Notes under the pieces: generated by a model | What the model saw: only the letters and a program-made list of their open reading frames with translations | Databases searched by the model: none | Told to the model about the DNA's origin: nothing | Part shown: positions 50,602-58,984 of the stretch, in pieces | How the letters are laid out: the number at the start of each line of letters is the position of its first letter | How positions within the stretch are numbered: the first letter of the stretch is position 1 | NCBI GenBank assembly: GCA_021413865.1 | Contig: JAIOPN010000004.1 | Span: forward strand, 1 to 64,000 | Length of the DNA stretch: 64,000 nucleotides | Reading direction: 5' to 3' | From: Planctomycetota bacterium | GTDB lineage: Bacteria > Planctomycetota > Phycisphaerae > Phycisphaerales > Phycisphaeraceae | Translations under genes and position numbers: made by a program

Positions 50602-51615
50602 ATGGAAACCGTCGCCGTCGCGTTCACGGGTAAGGAGCAACTCGAACTCCGGCGTGTGCAGGTCCCCGAGCCCGCCGCGGGCCAGGTGCTGGTTGAAAAT
50701 CAGAAGACGCTCATCAGCACCGGCACCGAGTGCATCTGCTACCAGCGTAAGTTCGCCCCCGGGTCGCACTACGACAACTGGGTGAAGTACCCATTTTTCT
50801 CCGGCTACTCCGCCGCCGGCCGCGTCCTCAAGGTCGGCGAAGGCGTCACGCAGTTCAGGCCCGGCGACCGCGTCGCCAGTGGTTCGGGCCATCAGCGCCT
50901 TACCGTGCAGCCTGCGTCGGGGGTGGTCCCGATCCCCGATGGCGTGAGCGACGAGGACGCCACGTGGGCGACACTGAGCTTCATCACGCAGCACGGTTTC
51001 CGCAAGCCGCAGCTCGTGCTGGGCGAATCGGTGGTCGTCGTCGGCGCGGGGTTGCTGGGCCAACTGATCACGCAGTACGCCCGGCTGTCGGGCGCGGGCG
51101 AGGTCATCGTCATCGACCCGGCGGTCAAGCGGCTCGAAATGGCCAAGGCGCACGGGGCGACGCACGCACTGGGCGTCGGGATCGAGAAGGCGTACGACGC
51201 CGTGATCGCCATCACCGGCCCGCGCCGCGCCCAGGTGCTCTACGAAATGACAGGCCACCCCGCGGTCTTCGCCCACGCACTCGCGCTGCTCGGGAAGCAC
51301 GGCCGGCTCGCCCTCATCGGCGACACCGGAACCCCCGCCGAGCAGCATCTCACCTTCGACATCATCGGCCGCGACCTGCGCATCTTCGGCGCCCACGCCA
51401 CCAACCCACCCCCCGAGGCCACCGACGACACGCCCTGGTCGAGGCGTGCGATGATCCAGGCCTTCTTCAAGTTCCTGACGCGCGGCCAGATGAAGGTGAG
51501 CGACCTGGTCACGCACCGCTTCGACTACAGCAAGGCCGCCGACGCTTTTGCCCTGCTCTCTCACCGCCGCGACGAGGCGATGGGCGTCATCCTTGATTTC
51601 ACGACGGCGGGTTGA
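50602..51615 (+). CDS. Zinc-type medium-chain dehydrogenase/reductase
   Basis: A 337-residue MDR-family oxidoreductase. The GroES-like domain (TLISTGTECICYQRKF, YPFFSGYSAAGRVLKVGEGVTQFRPGDRV) is followed by a Rossmann domain with VVVVGAGLLGQLITQYARLSGAGEVIVID. The classical catalytic Zn ligand set is not evident, as in the bi-domain inositol/sugar dehydrogenase-like subgroup. An in-frame ATG at 50587 overlaps the regulator's stop codon and is an alternative start giving coupling. The substrate is unknown. Confidence 0.8.
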   Translation: METVAVAFTGKEQLELRRVQVPEPAAGQVLVENQKTLISTGTECICYQRKFAPGSHYDNWVKYPFFSGYSAAGRVLKVGEGVTQFRPGDRVASGSGHQRLTVQPASGVVPIPDGVSDEDATWATLSFITQHGFRKPQLVLGESVVVVGAGLLGQLITQYARLSGAGEVIVIDPAVKRLEMAKAHGATHALGVGIEKAYDAVIAITGPRRAQVLYEMTGHPAVFAHALALLGKHGRLALIGDTGTPAEQHLTFDIIGRDLRIFGAHATNPPPEATDDTPWSRRAMIQAFFKFLTRGQMKVSDLVTHRFDYSKAADAFALLSHRRDEAMGVILDFTTAG

Positions 51616-51645
51616 GCTATTGCAGCGGGGCGCTGCACCACCGTT

Positions 51646-52140
51646 TTATATCCGCGGCGCGCCCGGGACCGGGATAAGCAGCACGGGGCAGGGAGAGTTT
51701 TCGGTCACACGCTTGGTGACCGAGCCAAAAACGATGCGGCGCAAAAGGCCGTCGCCGTGCGTGCCCATGATGATGAGGTTGATCTCGTTCTCACGGGCGT
51801 ATTTCACGATCTCGACCGCGGGGTCTCCCTGAAGGGCGACGCCTTTGACCCGGTCCCCCAACTCACCGAAGAGTTCGTGGGCAAAATCCCGGACACGGGA
51901 GTGTGCTTCCTTGACGACAGCCTCGGGCGCGCGTCTCGTCTGGGCGGAGACGGCGGGCAACGTAGGCGTAGCGAGCACGGGAGTGGCGACCACCTGGACA
52001 TCATCGGCCACATGGAGCACGTGGAGCTCGGCGTCGTGCATGCGGGCCAGCATGAGCGCGTACGGCGCCGCCTGGTGCGACAGCTCCCGAAAAGCCGTCG
52101 TGGTCAGGATTTTGGAGATACGGGGTTCCATCACTTTCAT
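51646..52140 (-). CDS. Universal stress protein (UspA family)
   Basis: A 164-residue UspA protein: KILTTTAFRELSHQAAPYALMLARMHDAELHVLHVADD, and the intact nucleotide loop GTHGDGLLRRIVFGSVT (GxxG-9x-GS) followed by ENSPCPVLLIPVPG. It converges on the dehydrogenase gene and lies just downstream of the RND transporter gene on the same strand. It is the second UspA in the window and differs clearly from the one beside mntH, so it is not a recent duplicate. Confidence 0.9.
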   Translation of the reverse strand: MKVMEPRISKILTTTAFRELSHQAAPYALMLARMHDAELHVLHVADDVQVVATPVLATPTLPAVSAQTRRAPEAVVKEAHSRVRDFAHELFGELGDRVKGVALQGDPAVEIVKYARENEINLIIMGTHGDGLLRRIVFGSVTKRVTENSPCPVLLIPVPGAPRI

Positions 52141-52188
52141 CCAGAATTATAGCGGAAGCCGCGTGGCCGCCAACGATGATCCGCCAAA

Positions 52189-55100
52189 TTATGTACGGCC
52201 GCCGTTGGATTCCGACCGGGTCGCGGCCGCCAGTGGCTCGGAAACCGCGGCCTCTTTCCCGAAACGCCTGCGGAACCGGATCGCCAGATCGTCAAAGAGT
52301 GAATAAGCCACCGGCGTGACCAGCAGGGAGAGCAGCAGGCTCAGCGCCTGGCCGCCGACGATGACCTGCGCCATCGAGGCGCGCGAGCCCGAGCCGGGGC
52401 CACGCCCCAGGGCGATGGGCACCATACCCGCGATAAGCATGAGCGTCGTCATCAAGATGGGGCGCAGCCGCGTGCGGTTGGCCTCCATGATCGCCCAGAG
52501 CCGGACGCGCTCCTCCCGCGGTTGCCGCTTGATCCACCGCGTCCAGCCGGTCGCTTTCTCGGAAGGCGAGAATTCGTCGCCGCGATAGAGCTCGGGCACT
52601 TCGTTGGCATTTTCCTTGGCGCGGTCACGCAGGACGTTTGTGTAGTCCACCTGCAGGATGCCGTTCTTCTTGACGATACCGAAGAGCAGGAAGACGCCCA
52701 GAATCGAGTAGAGCGTCAGCGGGCTGCGCAGCAGGATGAGCGAGATCAGCGCGAAGGGGATCGTCAGCGGGACGGCCAGCAGGATGGTGATCGGGTGAAC
52801 GAAGCTCTCGAACTGCGCGGCGAGGATCATGTACATGAAGACCAGCGAGAGGACCAGGGCGACCACGAACGCCGCGTTGGACTCCGCCTGGGTCTTGGCG
52901 CGGCCGGTGGCGATGAGCTGGTAATCCGGCGGCGCGTGCAGGTCGGCGAACGCCTTGTTGAAAGCCTCGACGGCGACGTTGGTCGTGGCGCCGGCGAGGT
53001 TGCCGATCAGACCGATCTTGCGTTGGCGGGCGTAGCGGTCGATCTGGGCCGGGCCGCGATCCTCCACCAGCGCCGCGACGTTGCCTAGCTCCGTGAGGCC
53101 GGACTTGCTCGGCACCTTCAGCCGCTCGACGGAAACCCTGTCCTCACGGTTAGCTCCCTCGGCGCGGAGCCAGACGTCGTAGAGCTCGCCGATCTGGTTG
53201 TCCTTGAAGTCGGAGACGATCTCGCCGCCGACGAGGGTGCGCAGGGTCGAGGCGATGGTCTGTATGGAGACCTGCTGATCCATCGCGCGTTCACGATCCA
53301 CCGCGACGCGCAGCTCGGGCTTGCGGAAGGCGGTGGTGGTATCAATGTCGGCCAGGCCCGGCACGCGGCGGAGGTTCTGGATCATCGTATCGGAGTATTC
53401 CGAAAGCTTGCGCAGGTCGGGACCGACGAGGTTGAACTCGACGTCGGCGTTGGCGGAGCCGCTGGAGATGGCCGCCGGCAACTGGACGCTCGTGCGCAGC
53501 TCCGCCATCTCCGGGTCCCGCGCGATCATCCGACGCGCCCGATCCATGATGTCGAACTGATCGAACATCCCCGTGCGCGCCCCGGTGCGTTCCTCAAGCT
53601 CGATCAAACGGACGTAGATGCCGCCGGAGGTCACGTCGCCCTGCCCCTTGGTGACCTTGCCGGTGGTGTCGCCGATGGTGGTCATCACGTGCACGACCTC
53701 GGGCCAGGACCGCACCTCCTTCTCCATTTTCTCGAACACGTCCGAGGTGTGCTGGAGGGACCAGCCCGGGGGTGTGGTGATGGCGATCTCGAACTCGCTC
53801 TGGTCGTCCTTGGGGATGAAGTTCAGGCCGATCATGCCCGCCAGCCCCGGGTAGCGGATCACGGGGACGGGGAAAACGCTGGCCACGACCAGCACCGTCG
53901 CCAGCACGACCGCCCAGCGGTGCCGCATGGACCAGCCGAGCAGCCAGAGGTAGGGCTTCTCGGCGATGTAGCCATACGCCCCGCCGCTGTGGTGGCTCTT
54001 GCCCTGCTTGAGCTCCTCGAGCGCCTTCTTGGAGAGCTTCAGAAACCGCGAGCAGAGCATCGGCGTCAGCGTGAAGCTGACCAGCATCGACATCATGATG
54101 GCAACCGCCGTGGTCACGCCGAACGAGAAGAAGAACCGCCCCACCCGCCCGCTCATGAACGCGATGGGCAGGAAGATCACGACCAGCGAGAGCGTGGTCG
54201 CCACGACCGCCAGCGCGATCTCCTTGGTCGCGCCCAGCGAGGCATCCCAGGCGCTCTTACCCTTCTCCTCCATCCACCGGAAAATGTTCTCGTGCACCAC
54301 CACCGCGTCGTCGATCACGATGCCCACCGATAGCACCAGCGAGAGCATCGTGATGTTGTTGAGCGTGAAGCCCAGCCAGTTCATCACCATGAACGTGGCG
54401 ATGAGCGAGGTCGGGATCGACAGCGACGCGATGATCATCGTCCGCCAGTCGCGCAGGAAAAGCAGGATCGTCAGCGACACGAGCATGGCGCCCAGCAGCA
54501 GGTGCTTCTTGACCTCGTGGAGCGATCCGTTGATGAAGATGGACTGGTCGCGGATGATCTCCATCTTCAGATCGGTCTTGCCCCCAACCCTAAAGGCCGC
54601 GTCGAGCGTCGCGAGCCTGGCCTTGACGGTGTCGATGACCTTGACCGTATTGGTGCCGCTCTGCTTCTGGACGACCAGCAGCACCGCGTTCTCGCCGTCG
54701 AGCCTGCCCAGGCCGCGCGGCTCCTCGTTCGAGTCTTCCGCCCTGCCCACGTCCTTGATGCGGATCGGCTGGCCGTTCACGTTGGCGATGATGATGTTCT
54801 TGAACTGCGCCGGGTCCTCGATCCGCCCCATCGTGCGCAGCACCAGCTCGCGTGAGCTCTGATCGACGCGCCCGCCGGGCAGCTCCAGGTTCTGGCTCTC
54901 GAGCGCCTGCCGCACCTGCGCGATCGAGAGCCTGTACGCCTCGAGTTTGTCGGTATCGACCGTGATGTTGATCGCGCGCTTGCGCCCGCCCACCAGGCTC
55001 ACCGAGCCGACGCCCGACAGGCTGCTCAACTGGTCCTTGATCTGCTTGTCGGCGATCTCCGTCACCTCGCGCAGCGACCGCTTGCCCGAAACAGCGATCG

Positions 55101-55518
55101 TCACCACCGGTGAGGCGTCCACGTCGAACTTGTCCACGATCGGCGCGTCCGTCCCCGTGGGGAGCTGCGTCAGGATCGTGTTGATCTTGCCCTGCACCTC
55201 CTGCTGCGCCACGTCGCGGTTCTTCTCCAGCAGGAACGTGATGTTGACGACCGAGAGGCCCTCCTTGGTCGTGCTGCGAAGCTCGTCGATGCCGGAGATC
55301 GTGTTGACGACCTCCTCGATCGGCTTGGTGACGCCGGTCTCCATCTCCTCGACCGATGCGCCGGGGCGCGTGGTCGTGATGATCACGATGGGCAGATCGA
55401 CGTTCGGGAAAAGATCGACGCCCATCCTGAAGTAGGCCAGGATGCCCACCACCACGGGGAGGGCGATGAGCATCGTCGTGAACACGGGCCTGCGGATGCA
55501 GAGTTCTTGCAGGGTCAC
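52189..55518 (-). CDS. RND efflux pump inner-membrane subunit (AcrB/HAE1 type)
   Basis: A 1109-residue proton-driven multidrug exporter. The start is LCIRRPVFTTMLIALPVVVGILAYFRMGVDLFP. The paired proton-relay Asp residues occur in VGIVIDDAVVVHENIF (TM4), with the TM10 Lys in GIVKKNGILQVDYTN. Large periplasmic loops follow TM1 and TM7, and the LPTGTDAPIV and GRAKTQAES-type porter segments are visible. The gene overlaps the adaptor gene upstream by 4 bases, forming an operon read away from tetR. With the adaptor and TolC it makes a tripartite pump. Confidence 0.95.
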   Translation of the reverse strand: MTLQELCIRRPVFTTMLIALPVVVGILAYFRMGVDLFPNVDLPIVIITTTRPGASVEEMETGVTKPIEEVVNTISGIDELRSTTKEGLSVVNITFLLEKNRDVAQQEVQGKINTILTQLPTGTDAPIVDKFDVDASPVVTIAVSGKRSLREVTEIADKQIKDQLSSLSGVGSVSLVGGRKRAINITVDTDKLEAYRLSIAQVRQALESQNLELPGGRVDQSSRELVLRTMGRIEDPAQFKNIIIANVNGQPIRIKDVGRAEDSNEEPRGLGRLDGENAVLLVVQKQSGTNTVKVIDTVKARLATLDAAFRVGGKTDLKMEIIRDQSIFINGSLHEVKKHLLLGAMLVSLTILLFLRDWRTMIIASLSIPTSLIATFMVMNWLGFTLNNITMLSLVLSVGIVIDDAVVVHENIFRWMEEKGKSAWDASLGATKEIALAVVATTLSLVVIFLPIAFMSGRVGRFFFSFGVTTAVAIMMSMLVSFTLTPMLCSRFLKLSKKALEELKQGKSHHSGGAYGYIAEKPYLWLLGWSMRHRWAVVLATVLVVASVFPVPVIRYPGLAGMIGLNFIPKDDQSEFEIAITTPPGWSLQHTSDVFEKMEKEVRSWPEVVHVMTTIGDTTGKVTKGQGDVTSGGIYVRLIELEERTGARTGMFDQFDIMDRARRMIARDPEMAELRTSVQLPAAISSGSANADVEFNLVGPDLRKLSEYSDTMIQNLRRVPGLADIDTTTAFRKPELRVAVDRERAMDQQVSIQTIASTLRTLVGGEIVSDFKDNQIGELYDVWLRAEGANREDRVSVERLKVPSKSGLTELGNVAALVEDRGPAQIDRYARQRKIGLIGNLAGATTNVAVEAFNKAFADLHAPPDYQLIATGRAKTQAESNAAFVVALVLSLVFMYMILAAQFESFVHPITILLAVPLTIPFALISLILLRSPLTLYSILGVFLLFGIVKKNGILQVDYTNVLRDRAKENANEVPELYRGDEFSPSEKATGWTRWIKRQPREERVRLWAIMEANRTRLRPILMTTLMLIAGMVPIALGRGPGSGSRASMAQVIVGGQALSLLLSLLVTPVAYSLFDDLAIRFRRRFGKEAAVSEPLAAATRSESNGGRT

Positions 55519-56825
55519 GGGCGGCCCCCCGTGTTTTCGTCGGGGCGTGTCGCGTCGCTCTCGACCGCGCCCGCCGGCCTGACCTCAACCGCCACGCCCG
55601 TCGCCAGCTTGCTCGTGCCGGCGACCACGACCTGTTCGGCGCCGCTCAACCCGCGCGTCACCTCGACCGAATCGCCCGAGTGTTCCCCGAGATCAATGCG
55701 GACCTCCTGCGCCTTGCCGTCCTTGATGACGAACACCTTGTTCACGCCCGCGAATGTGGTCACCGCCTCCTGCGGCACGAAGACCACGCCCGTGTCGTTC
55801 TTCGTCTGCACCCGCGCGTGGGCGAAGGCGCCGGGCTTGAGCGCACGGTCGGGATTGGGCACCGCGAACTCGACCTGGAACGTGCGGTTATCGGGGTCGA
55901 TCTGCGGATTGATCCTCGATACCGTGCCCCAGAACTCCTTCGCGGATGACTCGACATTCAGCCGGACCTTCTGGCCGACCGCCACCTGGTTGGCATATCG
56001 CTCGGGCACGGGGGCGCGAAGCTTCACCAGGTCGTCGTCCACCAGGCGGAACAACGGCACGCCCTCTTTGATGTACTCGCCGACGGAGACCATCCGGCCC
56101 GCGACGCCGTACGTCCGCGGCGTGCCGTCGGGGTGTTTGTCGTCGGGCGCCAGGATGGTGGTGTCGCGCAGGTGCTGGGCCGCGATGTCCAGGTCGCCCT
56201 GCCGGGAACGCGCCTCCTCGACCACGGCCCGCGCGGTCAGCGCCGCCACGGCATAGTCGCGCTCCGCCACGTCCACGGCCGTCCGCAGGTCGTCGAACTC
56301 CTGCTCGCTGATGCGAGGCATCTGCTGATCGAAGAGCATCTTCCCGCGGTTGAACTTGGCGCGGGCGTTCTGTGCCTGGAACTTGGCCCGCTGCACGGTC
56401 GGCACGGTCTCGGGGTCGAAGTCCGCCTTGGGCAACTCACTCAAACCGATCTGCGCCAGGGCCTCCCTGACCGCCAGTTGCTTCTGATTGACCGCCAGCG
56501 CGTAGTCCGTTTTCTCGATCTGCACCAGCGGCGCGTTGGCAACCACCGTGTCGCCGATGTCCTTGTGGAGCGCCACGATCTTGCCGGCGACCTTGGCCGC
56601 GATCTGCGTGTCCTCGTCGCCCCACAGCGTGCCGACGACCTCGATCTCGCGCAGCACGGTCCGCGTGGAGGCGGCGCCGAGGACCACGGGCACCGACGGG
56701 GGCGGCGCGGCGGCCTTGTTCGATTCGGTCTTCGAGCACCCCGTCACTAGGAACGAGACCACGGCGGCGAGGGCGAGGCGCCCGGCCAGCCCCGCCGGCG
56801 TGCTCTGGTGTTTGCTGGGTCGCAT
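55515..56825 (-). CDS. RND efflux periplasmic adaptor (membrane fusion protein)
   Basis: A 436-residue adaptor. The N-terminal export signal has a lipobox-like VTGC (about residue 30, SFLVTGCSKTESN), suggesting a lipoprotein. The barrel-sandwich hybrid shows VVGTLWGDEDTQIAAKVAGKIVALHKDIGDTV. A long alpha-hairpin (about 130-240) and the beta-barrel end GAFAHARVQTKNDTGVVFVPQEAV follow. It overlaps the pump gene by 4 bases. Its promoter faces the tetR promoter. Confidence 0.92.
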   Translation of the reverse strand: MRPSKHQSTPAGLAGRLALAAVVSFLVTGCSKTESNKAAAPPPSVPVVLGAASTRTVLREIEVVGTLWGDEDTQIAAKVAGKIVALHKDIGDTVVANAPLVQIEKTDYALAVNQKQLAVREALAQIGLSELPKADFDPETVPTVQRAKFQAQNARAKFNRGKMLFDQQMPRISEQEFDDLRTAVDVAERDYAVAALTARAVVEEARSRQGDLDIAAQHLRDTTILAPDDKHPDGTPRTYGVAGRMVSVGEYIKEGVPLFRLVDDDLVKLRAPVPERYANQVAVGQKVRLNVESSAKEFWGTVSRINPQIDPDNRTFQVEFAVPNPDRALKPGAFAHARVQTKNDTGVVFVPQEAVTTFAGVNKVFVIKDGKAQEVRIDLGEHSGDSVEVTRGLSGAEQVVVAGTSKLATGVAVEVRPAGAVESDATRPDENTGGRP

Positions 56826-56855
56826 GGTCGTGTCCGCTCTGTTCGGCGTGTGGGT

Positions 56856-56883
56856 TTGACTGCCCGCCCCGGGTCTTTACAAT
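56856..56883 (+). promoter_or_regulatory. tetR promoter
   Basis: TTGACT (56856-56861) and TACAAT (56878-56883) are separated by 16 bases on the plus strand, about 78 bases before the tetR start. It faces the RND promoter at 56910-56938; the 26 bases between the two -10 boxes contain inverted ATACT/AGTAT ends and are the natural place for a TetR operator controlling both. Confidence 0.5.
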
Positions 56884-56909
56884 ACTGACGGGTCGGTTTT
56901 CATAACGGG

Positions 56910-56938
56910 AGTATATGACCCCTCCCGCCCGCGTGCAA
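56910..56938 (-). promoter_or_regulatory. RND operon promoter
   Basis: On the minus strand TTGCAC (56938-56933) and TATACT (56915-56910) are spaced by exactly 17 bases, close to the sigma-70 consensus. Transcription would start near 56903, about 78 bases before the adaptor gene. Confidence 0.55.
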
Positions 56939-56960
56939 GCGGCCACCGGACGACGCGACG

Positions 56961-57545
56961 ATGCAACGACTCAAGGACGAAAAACGCCTGGCCATCTCCC
57001 GCGCGGCCGTCAGGCTCTTCGCCAACCGGCCGTTCCACGAGGTCCTCCTCGACGACGTCGCCGCCGCCGCGGGCGTCGGCAAGGGCACCCTGTACGTCTA
57101 TTTCAAGAACAAGGAAGACCTCTACTTCTCCCTCATCCACGACGGGTTCTCCGCCGTCGTGGACCGCCTCAAAAACGAGCTCGACGCCGAGGGCCTCCCC
57201 GCCATCGACGCCCTGCGCGTCGTCATCACCGAGCTGGTCGCGTTCTCCGAGCAGCACCCAGCCCTCTTCGAGCTTATGCGCTCCTTCGGCAAGGCCAAGT
57301 GCAGCCCCGCCATGGACGCCAAGCGCTCCGAGCTTTCCACGATCATCGAACAAATCATCCGACGCGGCATCCGGCGCGGCGAGCTGCGCGACCCGCACCC
57401 CGAACTCACCGCGCAGTGCGTCCCCGGCCTGGTCCGCTCCGTCTTCCTCTTCGGGCCCAAAGGGCTGGAGCCCCGCGTCATCGTCAACCAACTCGTGGGC
57501 CTGCTCGGGCACGGCCTGCGGAAAAACAAGAAGACCAAGCCATGA
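56961..57545 (+). CDS. TetR-family repressor of the RND pump
   Basis: A 194-residue TetR regulator. The HTH domain is RLAISRAAVRLFANRPFHEVLLDDVAAAAGVGKGTLYVYFKNKEDLYFSLI, followed by a helical ligand-binding domain. It is divergent from the adaptor-pump genes and overlaps tolC by 4 bases (ATGA). It therefore probably controls both the divergent operon and its own operon with tolC. The inducer is unknown. Confidence 0.93.
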   Translation: MQRLKDEKRLAISRAAVRLFANRPFHEVLLDDVAAAAGVGKGTLYVYFKNKEDLYFSLIHDGFSAVVDRLKNELDAEGLPAIDALRVVITELVAFSEQHPALFELMRSFGKAKCSPAMDAKRSELSTIIEQIIRRGIRRGELRDPHPELTAQCVPGLVRSVFLFGPKGLEPRVIVNQLVGLLGHGLRKNKKTKP

Positions 57546-58984
57546 GACCCCCGCTCCACCCCCGGCGCACCGCCTCACGGCTCTGCACGCTCGCGCTGGC
57601 GCTCATCCCCCTTGCCGGCTGCGAGATCGACCAGAAGCAGGAGGTCGCCACCTACCGCAAGATCGTTGACACCGACGCCCCCGCGCAACTGAACCGCCTC
57701 GCGCCCGGCGAGCCGCTCACCCTCGAGCACGCCCTGGCGCTGGCCAACCGTGACAACGAGCGTGTCGATATCGAGGGCGAGAACTACCTCCAGGCCATCA
57801 TCGCCAAGAAGCGCGTCGTCGCCGAGTTCCTCCCGACCATCAGCGTCGCCCCGACGTTCATCGCCAACCACCGCATCAGCGGCCCCCCCGCCCGACACCA
57901 CAGCCTCGACGTCCCCATCGAGGGGGGCTACGGCGATTTCAACACCATCCGCAGCGTCGAAGACTATCGCCGCGCCGCGGCCACCATCGACCAGCGGCTG
58001 GCGCTCCTGCTCGACCTCAAGGCCACGGTCCTGCTGGGCGTCGTGCAGTCCTATTACCAGGTGCTGCGCACAGAGCAGCAGGTCGTGGTGCTGCGGAACT
58101 CCCTGGCGGTGCAGGAGGAGCGCGTCCACGACGTGGAGGCGCAGATCGAGGCGGGCACGGGCCGGCCGCTCGATTTAGCGCAGGCGCGCGCCCAGGCGGC
58201 CTCCACGCGCGTGCTCGTCGTGCAGGCCGTCGGCGACACGAAGATCGCCCGCGATGTCCTGGCGTTCCTCATCGGGGCGCCGACCGTGGATGGCCCGCTG
58301 GACGACCGTTTCGTCGTACCCGAACAGATCGCCCCGCAGGAATCGTACGAGCTACGCGCGCTCGAACACCGGCAGGACCTGATCGCCGCGCAGCAGGCCG
58401 TGCTCGCCGCGCGGCACGGCGTGGACTCCGCCTTCGCGCAGTACTACCCCAGCGTGTCGATCAATCTCGACTACTTCATGTACCGAGAGACGGTGCCCAC
58501 CGCGAGCCTCTACACCGCCCTGCTCCAGGCCAACATCCCGATCTTCACCAGCGGCCGCATCCACGAGGATGTCCGCGCCGCCTGGTCGGTTTTCCGTCAG
58601 GCCAAGCTCACCGAATCGCTGACGCGCCGCCGCGTGCTCCAGGAGGTGAAGGCCGCGCACCAGGACCTGTTCACGAGCATTGATCGACTCCGCGAGTTGG
58701 CCGTGCAGGTCAAGGCCGCGCAGGACGCGTTCGAGCAGTCCGTGGACCTGGTGAAGTTCGGCCGTGCCACCAACCTCGAACGCCTCGTCGCCCAGGACCA
58801 GCTCCTGACCGCACAACTCCAGTTCACAAGCGAGACGTTCAACAACAAATCGGCGTACCTGAACCTGCAACGCGTCGCGGGCCTGCTGGGCATCAAGGTC
58901 GAGTCGGCCGCAACCCAACCGGCGACACAACCGACCACGCAGCCGATGACCCAGCCGACGACGACGACGGCGATCACGCCCTGA
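57542..58984 (+). CDS. TolC-family outer-membrane efflux lipoprotein
   Basis: A 480-residue outer-membrane factor. The signal peptide ends in the lipobox LAGC (residues 23-26). Two OEP repeats follow (about 55-260 and 270-450; EHALALANRDNERVDIEGENYL, LLLDLKATVLLGVVQSYYQVLRTEQQVV, GRPLDLAQARAQAAS, then SVSINLDYFMYRE and KLTESLTRRRVLQEVKAAHQDLF). The C-terminal tail is a TQPxTQPx low-complexity run. It is translationally coupled to tetR and completes the tripartite pump. An integrase frame on the other strand runs antisense across its 3' third. Confidence 0.92.
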   Translation: MRPPLHPRRTASRLCTLALALIPLAGCEIDQKQEVATYRKIVDTDAPAQLNRLAPGEPLTLEHALALANRDNERVDIEGENYLQAIIAKKRVVAEFLPTISVAPTFIANHRISGPPARHHSLDVPIEGGYGDFNTIRSVEDYRRAAATIDQRLALLLDLKATVLLGVVQSYYQVLRTEQQVVVLRNSLAVQEERVHDVEAQIEAGTGRPLDLAQARAQAASTRVLVVQAVGDTKIARDVLAFLIGAPTVDGPLDDRFVVPEQIAPQESYELRALEHRQDLIAAQQAVLAARHGVDSAFAQYYPSVSINLDYFMYRETVPTASLYTALLQANIPIFTSGRIHEDVRAAWSVFRQAKLTESLTRRRVLQEVKAAHQDLFTSIDRLRELAVQVKAAQDAFEQSVDLVKFGRATNLERLVAQDQLLTAQLQFTSETFNNKSAYLNLQRVAGLLGIKVESAATQPATQPTTQPMTQPTTTTAITP